A DNA stretch of 64,000 nt from Sweltsa coloradensis (lineage: Eukaryota > Arthropoda > Insecta > Plecoptera > Chloroperlidae), in assembly GCA_024449915.1 (NCBI GenBank), contig JAMZAV010000105.1:620001-684000 (forward strand), given 5' to 3'. The notes beneath the pieces were generated by a model. That model made no database searches. It saw only the letters and a program-made list of their open reading frames with translations, and was not told where the DNA came from. Positions within the stretch are counted from its first letter, which is position 1, and each line of letters begins with the position of its first letter. This document shows, one piece after another, positions 1 through 11,029 of the stretch. The translations under genes and the position numbers were made by a program.

Positions 1-402
1 ATATTTTCGTGAACTCGCGCAAAACTTAAAAGAGAGAGACTGCCGCCACTGGGTCGATTGTATACCTCACTCGTTCTTTCAAACTGTGTGGGTAAGTCAT
101 CGTATCGTATGAAGAAAACAATACATTTTAGAGCATAAACTGAGAGAAAGTTTGTGTTTAAGCACACCAGCATGTGAAAATGAAAACAGGGAATTACAAC
201 TGAAGAGATTTTACTAAACGGACGATAGAACCGCGACAAAAAAGAGACGTCTGATAAATAATTATAGTGAAATGAACATCCTAAATAGTACATATAGACA
301 ACCCAGTACTTAAAACGAACACGGTAATTAACTCCATATGGATATACGGTGTTCTGGTTACTTTAAAGTTTGGTCTTGAAACCATACTCTCATACTTTGC
401 TA

Positions 403-1129
403 CAGGGGCGGATCCAGGACCTCTCAAAGGGGGGACGACTCAGCTCGCACCACACGGGGGGTCTGGGGGGCACACCTCCCCAGCTTAGCCCCGCAGGTAA
501 AATTTTGTTGAGGCCTTTTTTTTCAAAAACGAGTTTTAATGGCTTTAGAGAGGGTATACACGTGTATTTCAATATATTTTATATGCAGTTGCTTACTAAA
601 ATAGACCCTGGAGGAAGGTAAAACCGGCAAAAAAAAACAAAAAAAAACAAGGCCCAAGCCCAACAACAAACTGAATTAAGTCCCTTTATAATCGCTATCG
701 CTCATGTGTTTCTATACTTGGTCCTCACATTTTCAAAATCAGTGTTTAAATTAATGTTATTGGATGAGAGTAGTTTCAAATTTAATTTTGCTCCCCTGAG
801 AAAAATAGCCGAAGTGTTTTTTTCTGTCTGCTCGCGCTCTACGGGTCAAATGGCTACTCTGATCGTGCTGAAATTTTCATGGGACATTCAAAACCTATGA
901 AGTTATAGATGTGTTGCGATTTTGGGTAAAACCGAAGAAAATAATATCGTGTAACTGTGAGGAATTGACTAAAAACAACAAACTTTAAAAAAAAAATCAT
1001 AATCGCAAGAAAACATTGATATTTCTGGTGTGTGAACATATTCATTACGGTATAGATAAAATTTAGCTTTTCGAGGATCAAGGGGGGGGGGGGCGATCGC
1101 CCCTACCGCCCCCCCTGGATCCTCCACTG
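403..1129. mobile_element. Non-autonomous hAT-type DNA transposon
   Basis: The element begins CAGGGGCGGATCCAGGA and ends with the inverse of CAGTGGAGGATCCAGG. It is flanked by an exact 8-bp direct duplication, ctttgcta (395-402 and 1130-1137). CAG termini plus an 8-bp duplication are the hallmark of the hAT superfamily. No transposase is seen inside. The interior holds G- and C-runs near both ends and, from about 755 to 960, a stretch resembling the start of the GGATGAGCGAAGCG repeat family found elsewhere in the window. It is probably a MITE-like derivative mobilised in trans. Confidence 0.9.
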
Positions 1130-1137
1130 CTTTGCTA

Positions 1138-2330
1138 TCTCATTCACCTTCATCTATTCTATACTATAAAGGCGCAATATTGACGAATTATAAATTGTGG
1201 GGCCTTCAAAGTCCAACTCGCTACCTTCCCGTGGTTTGGCCTGTGAGTAGGAGAGTAGTTTATTCCCCAAAACTAAGGGCGAGCTCTGGCCGGTTGGGGT
1301 GCGTGTTGCAAAGAGAGCTTTCGCGCAACTTTTTATCACACCTTTCTTCATTCAAACAGCCTTACTCATATTTATTTTCTTCTTTCACTTTTTTCGTCTC
1401 CATACTTGCCGGCCCTCTCTGCAACGAGCACTCCTCCGTTCCCACCCAGTTTAACCCATCCTATCCAACATCCTCACTCCTTCCCATTAACTCCCCTCGT
1501 CTTCCCTTACGTTCCTCCCATTGGAAAGAAGAAAACATGGTGGTAATCCACAATTATGGAAAAAGAAAATTTGGAAGATTCCAATACAATTAACATGGGC
1601 ACTGATAACTCTACTGTTGAGTGCCCTAAAACAACATTAACTAACTATAAATTGTGATTTAGACAAATCAATGCGGATGGACAGTGACAATCGTTAAGCT
1701 TCCCACGTTACATCACGGTACAAAAATTGTCATGACATGACATTTGTTTTGTGTAGGTTCGCTGGGCAAGTCCCACAAACAAATATGGGTTGTATGACTA
1801 TTTTCGTTTCAATTTTTTGTCTATTTCAGACAATTTGAACATATTTTCCCTCATATCGGGCAATCAATATTTTTTTTATTATAGATCGGTACAAATACTA
1901 TCTTCGTGGTGGAGTAGGACAAATCCACAAGAATGCCCTGCCCGTTGGCGTTTCGAAAATGGCTTTTTGTGCATTTTTTCGGTTAGACCCCATGTCAAGT
2001 AGAAAAAGCGCAATTTAAACGTGATTAACATTTTTCAAATTCTACACAAGCACAAAAAAACACCAACCCACGTGAGAAACAAGTTACTTTTTGGCAAACT
2101 CCTATGCTCGTCATGGATTCTAACAGATTATTTATAGTCGATTTGACAAAATTAACTGTGTAAAAATAAAAACATCCAATCCCAACCTGAACATTGTTAG
2201 AAGGAATGGGCTAGAAAAAGTCGTATGAAATTCACTATAACGTAGCCTGAATATGACTCGGCCATGCACAAAACAAATAATTAGTATTCGTCATATCAGA
2301 GGATCATAATTGACGTAGTATCTACCAAAA
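1138..2330. other. Non-coding stretch, no gene seen
   Basis: A 153-codon open frame on the plus strand (1132-1593) starts at the hAT target-site copy. Its second half is pyrimidine-rich low-complexity sequence, and it matches no family I know. The rest is AT-rich with no supported gene, RNA or repeat boundary. Confidence 0.5.
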
Positions 2331-2550
2331 CTGGTGAGGATACTTAGTGAGCAGGCGCGTCGGAAGCAGATTGTTTTAATTTTCCAGGAAGGTGAACTTC
2401 ACAGCTTACGTTGGAGGGGGGGGGGGAGGAGCCGGGAGGGGGGCTGGCTGTATTTGTCGTTGGATATACTAAGCTTCACAAAAGCTATGTCTATGACACA
2501 CAAACGTAAAATGCATTTGACTTGGTAAATTGACCCATTTTTAGAGAGGG

Positions 2551-2889
2551 GTGGGGGGGGGGGGGGGGGGGGGTGGGGAGAGGCGAGAATATATTTATCC
2601 CTTTATACCTAGTTATACACAATGGGACTTAATGGAGCGAATTGGAGAGCAAAGTTCAAAGTGGTTCGGACATTTCAAAAAGATGGAAAGAGCGAGATTG
2701 CCGATAAGCATGATGGAATTGTTAATTCCAGTTGGAAGACCAAGGGGCATACCACGAGAACGATGGCGGGCTAGGAGAGATGTGGAACAGTTCGAGGAGG
2801 AAACTGGAATATATAGTGGAAAGGGAAGAGTGGTGGCAGGAGAGAAGAAGATGCATGAGATGCTGACCCAGCGCAGATTTGGACGATGA
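2551..2889 (+). pseudogene. C-terminal fragment of a LINE reverse transcriptase ORF
   Basis: From about 2630 the frame reads SKWFGHFKKMERARLPISMM, then GRPRGIPRERWRARRD. The arrangement 'WFGH..RM...RLP' followed by 'GRPRG.PR.RW' is the usual tail downstream of the reverse transcriptase in RTE-like and related non-LTR retrotransposons. The frame begins in a G-rich run (2549-2574) that is not part of the coding sequence. No upstream RT motifs are visible, so this is a 5'-truncated relic. Confidence 0.6.
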
Positions 2890-4975
2890 TTCATGGTACC
2901 ACAGCAAGTTTTTCTTGAGCACCCAAGTCTTGTAGTGGTAGCGCAGTCACATCGTCCCCAAATAATCGTCAGTTTACCCCGATTTTGACCATTGGGCTAG
3001 TAGAATGTCTTCGAGTGCATACACCATGGCTTGGTACCGTAATGCTCCAAGGACGCACTAGACCACTCATTATGCTAACTGTATTATTGTTTATAAGAGC
3101 ATGAGAAAATAGCTTGCGTTTCCGCATGAAAGTAGGCCTAGACCTCCGTACATTACGTCACACCTACAGAGGCTAGCTTCCACTTTCAAATTGTTTTTTC
3201 CAGATCCAAGTGTTGCCAGAAGAATACCCATGCATGCATACATGGCCATATTCATGCTGACCCATATTCACAAAAATATATTGTGGTCCCAAAGGTTTGA
3301 GCCATGATCCAATGATATTCTTCCTAGTAAGATAAATATAAATAAAGATAAAGATATCCTTGTACCATGGGTTTGAGCTTGGACAAACCAGGATTTCGTA
3401 CAAAATGCAGGGGTTTATTCTGGATCAGTACACTTCTATCGATGGTCCAATGGGGTTGTGGTTTTCACCAGTGTCAAGTTAAAATGTGTATAATATCGGA
3501 GCATGTTTTCAAAATATTGTTGTATGTTATTAATATTTTTATTAGTTGACTGTAGATAAACTATAGGCCTACAAAAGAATTTTTTTAATTTTTTTTTCTT
3601 CAAAGCTTGTGTGAAATGTTCTCTGGTGGCGACATGTACATATCTTTTGCAAACACATTCTCAAAGGTTAATTTTTTTTGTGAAAATTGGAGATAGAAAA
3701 ATGGTCCAGAATGATTCTGAAATTCGCGTAATTTGGTGATCAAGCAAATTTTTTAAATGGACACTCAACACTCTCAAACAAAATTGGCCCACGCTCATCC
3801 AACCGTCGTAAGGTTGATCTATTATTTAACGTCTATCCTATTCAGTTATAAAAACCTGATTTACAAAGGAGGACGACTAAATAAATCTAATTACATAGAT
3901 GCAGACACAACAATGAACTAGGCCTACAGTTAAGTAAATATTTGAAGTAGTAATATTACAACAATAATGTATTAAAACACAACAATTTTGGTAACTAATA
4001 AAAAGGATATTAAATGCAATTAATTAATGAATCAAATATAGGCCAAAAAGTGGTGGGAAAAAAAGAAAAAAGAAAATAAATGAAAGGAAAAAAGAAAAGA
4101 AAATGAAAGAAAAAAAGAAAGAAAGAAAGAAAAAATAATAATAAAAAAAGAAAAACGAAAAGATAAAACTGATCTATTAGACGATCCCACTCAAACGAAG
4201 ATGAGGTTTGCCAAAAATCAGGAACAGCAAATCAGGGAGTAATCAAACTTTTTTTCTTTAATTTGTATCAAGACGGCCAACCAACTGCAGGCCAACCTAA
4301 CAAAATTTGATCAGTTGGTTCACCACTGTTCTTTAATTCATTCCCTAACGACCAATCACCAACGATGGATGAAAAAATCGAAATACCAGTATACCTGTAC
4401 TAAAGAGAAAAGAAGTTGGCTAAATTTAAAGTTGGTCATCACAGATAAAAGTTAAATAACTTTTTTTTGACAAAGAATTAGGCCTACAACTAAATGCCAT
4501 AGCAAAACTTAAATTTATAATTTAAAGTACAACACCCTACATCTGTAATACTGCCAAGTTGTTAGTGAAGGCATAAGGTGAAATCTGTTTGCTAAATAGT
4601 CTAAGAGTAATTTTGATTTTTATCACTGGATTAAAAACAATTTGGCATTTTTACAAAGCATTTAGGTATTTAAATAGAAACAAAATATACATTTTCAAAA
4701 GCATTATTCTTCACCTTGGACTATTCAGAAAGAGCCCTTATTTTCATTTGAAGTAACAAACACATGTTTCTCATATGTGAGGTTTTCTTTAAAAATAAAA
4801 AGCAAATTTTTCTGAAAAGTATTTGGAAACTCATTGTATTTTTGAACAACTGCTATTACCTATCTAAAAGATTTGATAAACACAGTACAATTTAGAAATT
4901 GGGTATTCATCATAAAACTAAGATTTATTTTAAATCTAAATTTTGAATACAAATGCCCTAAACATTAGGCCCTAC
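2890..4975. other. Non-coding, with A/G-rich simple sequence
   Basis: No supported gene. 4055-4165 is a purine-rich block of AAAG and AAGAAA motifs. 3828-3893 is one copy of a dispersed repeat whose second copy is at 23453-23525 (both contain 'acgtctatcct' and 'cagttataaaaac'). Confidence 0.6.
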
Positions 4976-4995
4976 CTACCCCGGTAAAGGCATAC

Positions 4996-5187
4996 CTGGA
5001 TCATTGCGTTGAATGGTTCTTGCAACGATGTTCAGCTCGGAACTTCTGGAATTCTGGAACCACCTTACACTTGGTAAAATGCTTTGATACTGTAGCCTAT
5101 GTGTAATGGAAATAAAACTCTTCTCACCTAATCTGAAAGAGCAGTCTCGGTAAATTTGCTCTGCTCTTTCGATGTAGGCACGGGCAA
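4996..5187 (-). CDS. Candidate internal exon of an unidentified spliced gene
   Basis: The open frame reads ARAYIERAEQIYRDCSFRLG and continues to RTIQRNDP. At its 3' side the minus strand reads CCAG|gtatgc, a good splice donor. At the 5' side CCTAG precedes TTGCCCG, a usable acceptor with a weak pyrimidine tract. The exon would start and end in phase 1. The candidate exon at 5731-5794 also ends in phase 1, so the two join in frame. The amino-acid composition looks like an ordinary soluble protein with a basic/amphipathic helix. I do not recognise the family. An alternative start is an ATG at 5195-5197 with an in-frame stop just upstream, which would make this a first coding exon. The next exon downstream was not found. 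Confidence 0.4.
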
Positions 5188-5730
5188 CTAGGCTCATTAT
5201 GGAGAAATATCAAGCCAACAATTTTCCTTTCCTATGCCTATGATAAATTATTATGAACATAATTTACATAACCTTATACCTTAACCACAAATAACAAATC
5301 TGTAATCTGTGCTTCAACTGTTATCCACAAAGTTATGTACCCGGGGCTAGACATGTAAAACCATGAAAAACAAATAGGTATCTCGATTGACTGTAAAAAT
5401 AGTAGTGTATGGTAAAAATCTTTTAAAAAAAAACTCTGTGCTATGCTAACAAACGTGCTTTTGAAGATCACTATCAGAATGTATCCTCCTGGCCCTTGCA
5501 AATATTACAATATTTTCTTTCTCTCATTGACTAATTTCTACCGGTACATACATACAACCAGGGGTTGAAAAATACTTGAAAATGCAGCAAACATAAGAAG
5601 GGAATGCAGAAAGGATAGGGTCCAGGTGTCGGAAGAAAAACCGCCCAAAGCAAATTTTGCTTTGGTCTATAACTAACATTGGATCTCAGTGAATGGAAAA
5701 TAAGTTGAGATATTATAATAACAAAGGTAC

Positions 5731-5794
5731 CTGAGTAACTGAAACTCAAAAGATGTGCATCCATCTTCTGCAATTCACTCGATATCACAGTCAT
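5731..5794 (-). CDS. Candidate short exon upstream of 4996-5187
   Basis: An ATG at 5792-5794 opens a frame reading MTVISSELQKMDAHLL, ending TACTCAG|gtacct (a splice donor). Its phase (one base into a codon) matches the acceptor side of 4996-5187. I saw no convincing acceptor upstream, so it could be a first coding exon or extend further. The function is unknown. Support is only the splice signals and the phase match, which chance could produce. Confidence 0.3.
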
Positions 5795-5799
5795 GATTT

Positions 5800-8180
5800 G
5801 ATATCGATTGGGGATTATATTAAATATTTGACATCACTACAACATTAAGTAACACAAACATTTAGTCTCACATAAAACATACAAAGGACTACAGCTTCCA
5901 AAAACAAAAACAAGAAAATTTGTATCTAGTTTTATTGATATGCGGTATGCCTATGTAATAACATCACATAGGCCTAGCATTGCTGAAATAAGGCTATTGT
6001 AGGAATCAAAAGAAGATGACTAAAACCTTAACTAAATGAATGAGAGTCATAACCATTACAGAAAAATATATTAGGGGGGAGGTGCGTAACGTCCCAGTCA
6101 GCCATTATATGCAAATTTTGTGACTAAAGTGTAAACAATGAGCCAGGTAGGCAGGCCTACACTTAATTTCAAATGACAATTTTTTACATATTTGCTTTCA
6201 TCATCATTGCCTCCCCCCCCCCCATAGGCCTATAAGGATTTTTTTTAAAATAACATTCAACGTAGGCCTACAATTTTTCTAATATCAGATAACCAGATGA
6301 TACAAATGTAAGAGTTTTGGACCCGCGGACGAAAAAAATTGTACTTAGAACGATATGACTAATTAATATTATTAATATTAATATATTACTGATTAAAATA
6401 TTTGGATCCATTTCTGCAGACTATGGGTATAATTCTAACAAAACCACACCAGGCCTACCGGTGGCATATAAATCACTTTTTCAATGTTATGTAGGGCCTA
6501 ATGTTTTCAAAATAAGACAAAACACCTATTTTGATTAGATTTAATATTAGTATAGGTCTGAGCCTAGTTCCTTCAATTGGCAGAGCTAGATTATCAGGAG
6601 GAATTTTGTAGATTAAAAATTATCATTAGTGCTATTTTTCATTGTGCTGCTCTAAAACAAAGATTTGCACGAAAATGATCCTGGAAGTTGAAACATCTCC
6701 TGTAGGCCTACTTATTCGTGGAGGGGGGTGGGGGGTTGCAGAGCTGTCCCATTTTAGGGTTCAACATGCTACTGAGTAGGTTTACATATCCTCCTTGTCA
6801 ACTCTCAACTCACCTAATAATCAATGGTTTATCTTCCCTGATCCTCCTTATTAGTTCACCTTCCAGCACTATCTGTTTCCCTGATCCTCCTTGTCAATAT
6901 CAAGAATTAAACTTTGCACTGCATGACTGCACTGTGAGCACACAGGTTATCAAAAGAAAATTTCAAGACAAAATAATCATGTGAGTTTTAATTAGGAAAA
7001 TGCACAAGGTTATCGATATTCAATAAAATGTTGATGATCGATAAAGAGTAATCGCTGAGGTTGGCTAAACTAAAATACATGCACTCAGCTAATATCATTA
7101 CCTAATCTTGCATGAATGTTAATGAACAACTTTTCTATTAAACAACTTTTCTATTAATACCTATCAATCCACGTGACACTTTGTTGCAAAGAATTAGCCT
7201 TACAAAATCATTACAAGACACATTTCTAAAAAGTTTAAAAAAGGAAAAACCAAAACATGGATTTCCATCCAAAAAATTCTGCTCAGACAGTTAATCTTAC
7301 AATTGAAGAAATAAACCTGCGCATTCACATTGATTTAAAGGTTGATATTTAGTATGAAAATTTGCAGGGCAAAAATCTAGATGGGTGGAATAAATTACGG
7401 AGATTTCACTACAGTAATTTTTATTCAAAATCGATGTTGATTAATCGAGGAATGCGCATACTGGATATATCGGAGTGATTCTTTATTAACGTTCACGTGA
7501 AATGATGATGATGTTAATAACTATTTACCTAAAAATAGCAGAATCAGGCCACAAACTCGTCTCCGCACTAGCCACAGCGACTCCTCGTAATGAAAGTATG
7601 TCCCGGTATCGAATTACAAGTTTTGTGAAAAACTAAACTAAAACGCATCTTGTAACATTTCCCACACTTAGGCTACTGCCAACCGTCATAGGATTTCCAA
7701 CACTAGGCCTAAATCAACTTGCGTTTAGTGTGAATGATAACAATTTCACATGTCACGACCACAACATTTCAAACAATTTTTGAATGAAAAAAGTGGTGGT
7801 GACTTAAAAGGAATTCAATCTTGGTCGCGCCTATCAGCCGGTAAAAGTGGCTCTGTTTTTTATTGACATGGTGATGTAGTCACCTTTTTGATTACCGGTA
7901 TCGATAATTGATATACATAATTGTTGTGTATCTCTTGTTTCTGTGTCAAGGTTTCTACCGGTTCATCAAATCGTATCATACATCGGCCAAAACAAAACAG
8001 TCCCAATTGCAACAAGTTTGCACACATAATAATTAAGAATACCTAAGCAAGCAAACCCCTTTTTTTCTTTTTGGTCTGAGTCAACAACATTCCATTACTC
8101 GAAATTATTTTGTACTTTCTTTTTTTTTTCTCGATTTGGTTAATCGGGAAACACTCCCGTGGGTGTAATTGTTTTTATTT
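5800..8180. other. Non-coding AT-rich stretch
   Basis: No supported gene. It contains scattered TAGGCCTA-type motifs, a C-run at 6212-6223 and a G-rich patch at 6721-6733. An 88-codon frame at 6718-6984 begins in that G-run and is judged spurious. Confidence 0.5.
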
Positions 8181-8181
8181 A

Positions 8182-8295
8182 CTACAATTCAGAAATTAAA
8201 AAAGTCCGGGAATCGAACCACGGATCTCCCACATTCCAGGAGGACGTCTTAACCACTAGACCATCAGGACGGGTACATTTAATCTCTGAATTGTA
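8182..8295 (-). repeat. tRNA-like element enclosed by 19-bp inverted repeats (copy 1)
   Basis: The left end CTACAATTCAGAAATTAAA and the right end TTTAATCTCTGAATTGTAG are inverted repeats of 19 bp with one mismatch. Between them the minus strand carries a tRNA-like body (about 8270 to 8205). Its A-box-like sequence is TGGTCTAGTGGTTAAGA and its B box is GGTTCGATTCC, like Glu/Asp-type tRNAs. The acceptor stem does not pair, so this is not a functional tRNA gene. A second copy is at 34749-34873. Confidence 0.8.
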
Positions 8296-8414
8296 GTTGC
8301 ATTATACATCTGAATGGATGTACGTAGTAGGGCTATGTCAAGAGCTCTCACTTGTCAGACAATGCGATGTAGCAATGTAAAAGTTGGCCTATGGTATAGT
8401 AGTATGTACAATGC

Positions 8415-8771
8415 CAAGGGCGACGCTAGGATCTTACAAAAGGGGGGTGAGTACAATGGTTGTGGGGGGGGGGCAATTCTTAACCTCAATGTTGGCATGT
8501 AAATCTTACCCCCCCCCTCAAACATCGTGATCTTGGGTTTCGGATACAATCGCCATGATCTTCAACTGCAAATAATATTTAATGAAATCATATTATTGAC
8601 CTGAGAATAATACTCGAGTTTTGGTGCCCAGTATCAAACCACGTCATTGTCTATGAAACTCAAGCCACTAAGTCCACAGAAAACAAAGGAGTGGACACAT
8701 TGGTTGGGGGAGGGGCAGAGGAGGAGTTGATTCTGTGGGGGGGCAGTCACCCCCCTTTAGCGTCGCCCCTG
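8415..8771. mobile_element. Non-autonomous hAT-type element with perfect 8-bp duplication
   Basis: The left end is CAAGGGCGACGCTAGGAT and the right end is the inverse of CAGGGGCGACGCTAAAGG. The flanks carry an exact duplication tacaatgc (8407-8414 and 8772-8779). G-runs lie close to both ends, as in the 403-1129 element. At 357 bp it has no coding capacity. It lies just downstream of the candidate exon at 8816-8933, so it may sit in an intron. Confidence 0.92.
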
Positions 8772-8815
8772 TACAATGCACAACCACAGAGAATTAGAGA
8801 GACGGGTCCAATCTT

Positions 8816-8933
8816 ACCAGACCAGAAGTCATACAGTCCTACTTGATTGCTAACATTCCACAAAGTCTGCCCACATGTCTGGTTGCAAAGATAAAGAATG
8901 TTTTTGGAAAGAGCAAACCAGCAACTAGGGATG
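8816..8933 (-). CDS. Candidate exon of an unidentified gene
   Basis: The minus strand reads TTTGCCATTTTTAG (a pyrimidine-rich acceptor), then an open frame containing CWFALSKNILYLCNQTCGQ and NQVGLYDFWS, then TCTG|gtaaga, a strong donor. The frame is rich in Cys, Trp and Asn and does not look like a repeat. It may belong to the same minus-strand gene as 4996-5187, but its exit phase does not join directly to 5731-5794, so an intermediate exon would be needed. The family is not recognised. Confidence 0.35.
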
Positions 8934-9401
8934 CCTAAAAATGGCAAACGGCTATTTACATTTTGCCACGAGCGCGTTGCACACATCTGCTGAAACTTTG
9001 ACCAGCAAAGGCAGTTGTTTGGTTAAGATGTGTTCTCTACACTTGCAAGAGAACTACATTTATTACCATTGGCCGAGACATATCCATTTAGATTGGTGGT
9101 TTTATAAAATGTTGAGCTGTTTCTCATGAATTCCTATTCAGAGGATATGGGTCGGGGTGAACAAACGTTCTAAATTTAAAAATCAAACCGAACTTACGAT
9201 CTAGTCACAACCAAGTTTGAGATATCAAAAAATTGTATGCCAAATTTATAATTTTGTTACTAATTTGACATTTAAATGATGTTATGTTTATCAAACACAC
9301 CATTAGGCCTACTCTACTAAGTTTCCCTAAAGTTGGTCATTGACAAAAACAGATTCATTATAATAGGGCAGCTTAAGTTTTCCTGGAATAGTAGGCTACA
9401 C

Positions 9402-10060
9402 TTGACTAAAGTCTATCTATCCATGAAGTACAAAGTGACCATCGACGGACGCGTCGGGTATGGGTATGAGGCAGCTGGTAAGGGTTGTCGCATGTAGTCG
9501 TAAAATAGACCATCTTAGAAGCTGAGGGTTTTATACCTGCTGTATTCTCTTCCTGTCCTATTATTCAATTTATTTATTGATATTTTTTTGTTCAATTGCA
9601 AATATCTAATAACGTTGTTAAAATATTAAGCGTGCGTCTTGAATTTCATTTTTTTGGACGAAATTCTACGATAAAAACTGACTGAGTTACGGATAATGCT
9701 TCTATAATATATTTTGATAATATTATTTAATAATATAATAATAATATTTATATATTTCAGTCAGTTTTGATCGTAGACACTAGGGAAAAAAACGCATTTT
9801 ATAACTCAAGCTACACATTTGAACCACGTTATTAAATATTTGCAATTATAAAAAAAAATATTTCGCTGAATAAATTATTTTTATCACAATAGATTTGAAA
9901 TGGGCAAAGGCAGGTAGAAAAAAAAACATGTTCGCTCCCAAGTTCGGTCACGCCAAAAAAGGTGGAAAGGGAAAAATGCAGACAATAGACGGGACGACCG
10001 ATCCCGGTCTCGTCCGCCGATGGTCACTTTGTACCTCAAGGATGGATAGACTTTAGACAA
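9402..10060. mobile_element. TIR element with long imperfect inverted termini
   Basis: The left end (TTGACTAAAGTCTATCTATCC..., 9402-9450) and right end (10012-10060) are inverted repeats of about 48 bp with a few mismatches. They share AAAGTGACCATCG and GGACG cores. The interior is AT-rich with its own partial palindrome: 'aaactgactgag' near 9676 against 'cagtcagtttt' near 9760. No transposase is present and no clear target-site duplication could be read, so the superfamily is unassigned. Confidence 0.75.
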
Positions 10061-10242
10061 GAGTAAATAATGAAAAAATTACACCTACACAGGAGAAATA
10101 AGACGGCTTGTTCTTTTCCCCCTAAAATTTTCCGAAATCATTATAACTTTATTAATATTTTATTGCGTACCTACCGGAAATAATATAGGTACCTAGAGGC
10201 TAATTTAGGACAAATTGTTATAAGGCTTACCTAATTAATTAA

Positions 10243-11021
10243 CTAGGAAAACGCTTAAGTCCCGCCGCGTTGTTAGATGAGCGTAATTGGTGCATTAAGT
10301 AGCCAAGTGTTATGCGGATTTTCTTTTGTTCTGTTAAAAAATCATTACTTAGTTGATGATTTTTTTAAAATTTAAATTAAATTAAATTAAAAATAAACTT
10401 TAATTTTTAATTTTTTTAATTAATCGTAATTTTAAAAAAAGAAAAAAATCGTAAAATTTTGATTTTGATTTGAAATAATTATTCGATTGTACTCAAATTT
10501 CAAACGAATATATTAATTCAAAAAATTAAGGTTCTGTGAAAAAATCATTACAATCGGATAAAGCATGTTGGTGTTATAAGGCAAAGAATTGATTTAAAAA
10601 AGAAAAAAAACGTAAAATTTCGATTTTCATGAGAAATAATTTTTTGATTGCGCTCAAATTTCACACAAATACCTAAATTCATAAAATTAAGGTTCTGTGA
10701 AAAAATCATTAAAATCGGATAAAGCATGTAGGTGTTATAAATCGAAGAAATTTTTAAAAAATAAAAAAAAAAAAATCGTAAAATTGCGATTTTCATGAGA
10801 AATAATTTTTCGATTACGCTCAAAAACGTGGCAGTTCTAAGTTCAGAAATTTCGAAGGCCTCCATAAAATTTCATCGCAATCGGAGTATCGGTTTAGCCG
10901 GAATCGTGTGGACAAACAGACAAAAATACAAAAAAAAGAAAGAAAGAAAAAAAAACATTCCGGAATTTTTTCTCCAGTGTAGTAGAATGGAATCTTCGCT
11001 TCGCTCGCTACGCTCATCCAA
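10243..11021 (-). mobile_element. Helitron-like repeat, copy C
   Basis: On the minus strand it begins TTGGATGAGCG and GAGCGAAGCGAAG, and ends AACGC-loop-GCGTTTTCCTAG. These are the same ends as the copies at 20601, 29711, 35434 and 53141. Internally it holds a tandem of about 158 bp ('ggttctgtgaaaaaatcatt' at 10531 and 10689) and A-runs. No protein-coding capacity is supported. Confidence 0.65.
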
Positions 11022-11029
11022 TTAATCAA

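Noticed and set aside
1132..1593. 153-codon plus-strand open frame
   Set aside because: Starts on the hAT target-site copy and its second half is pyrimidine-rich low complexity; no family resemblance or splice logic.
8205..8270. Functional tRNA gene
   Set aside because: A and B boxes are present but the acceptor stem does not pair and the sequence is part of a two-copy repeat.
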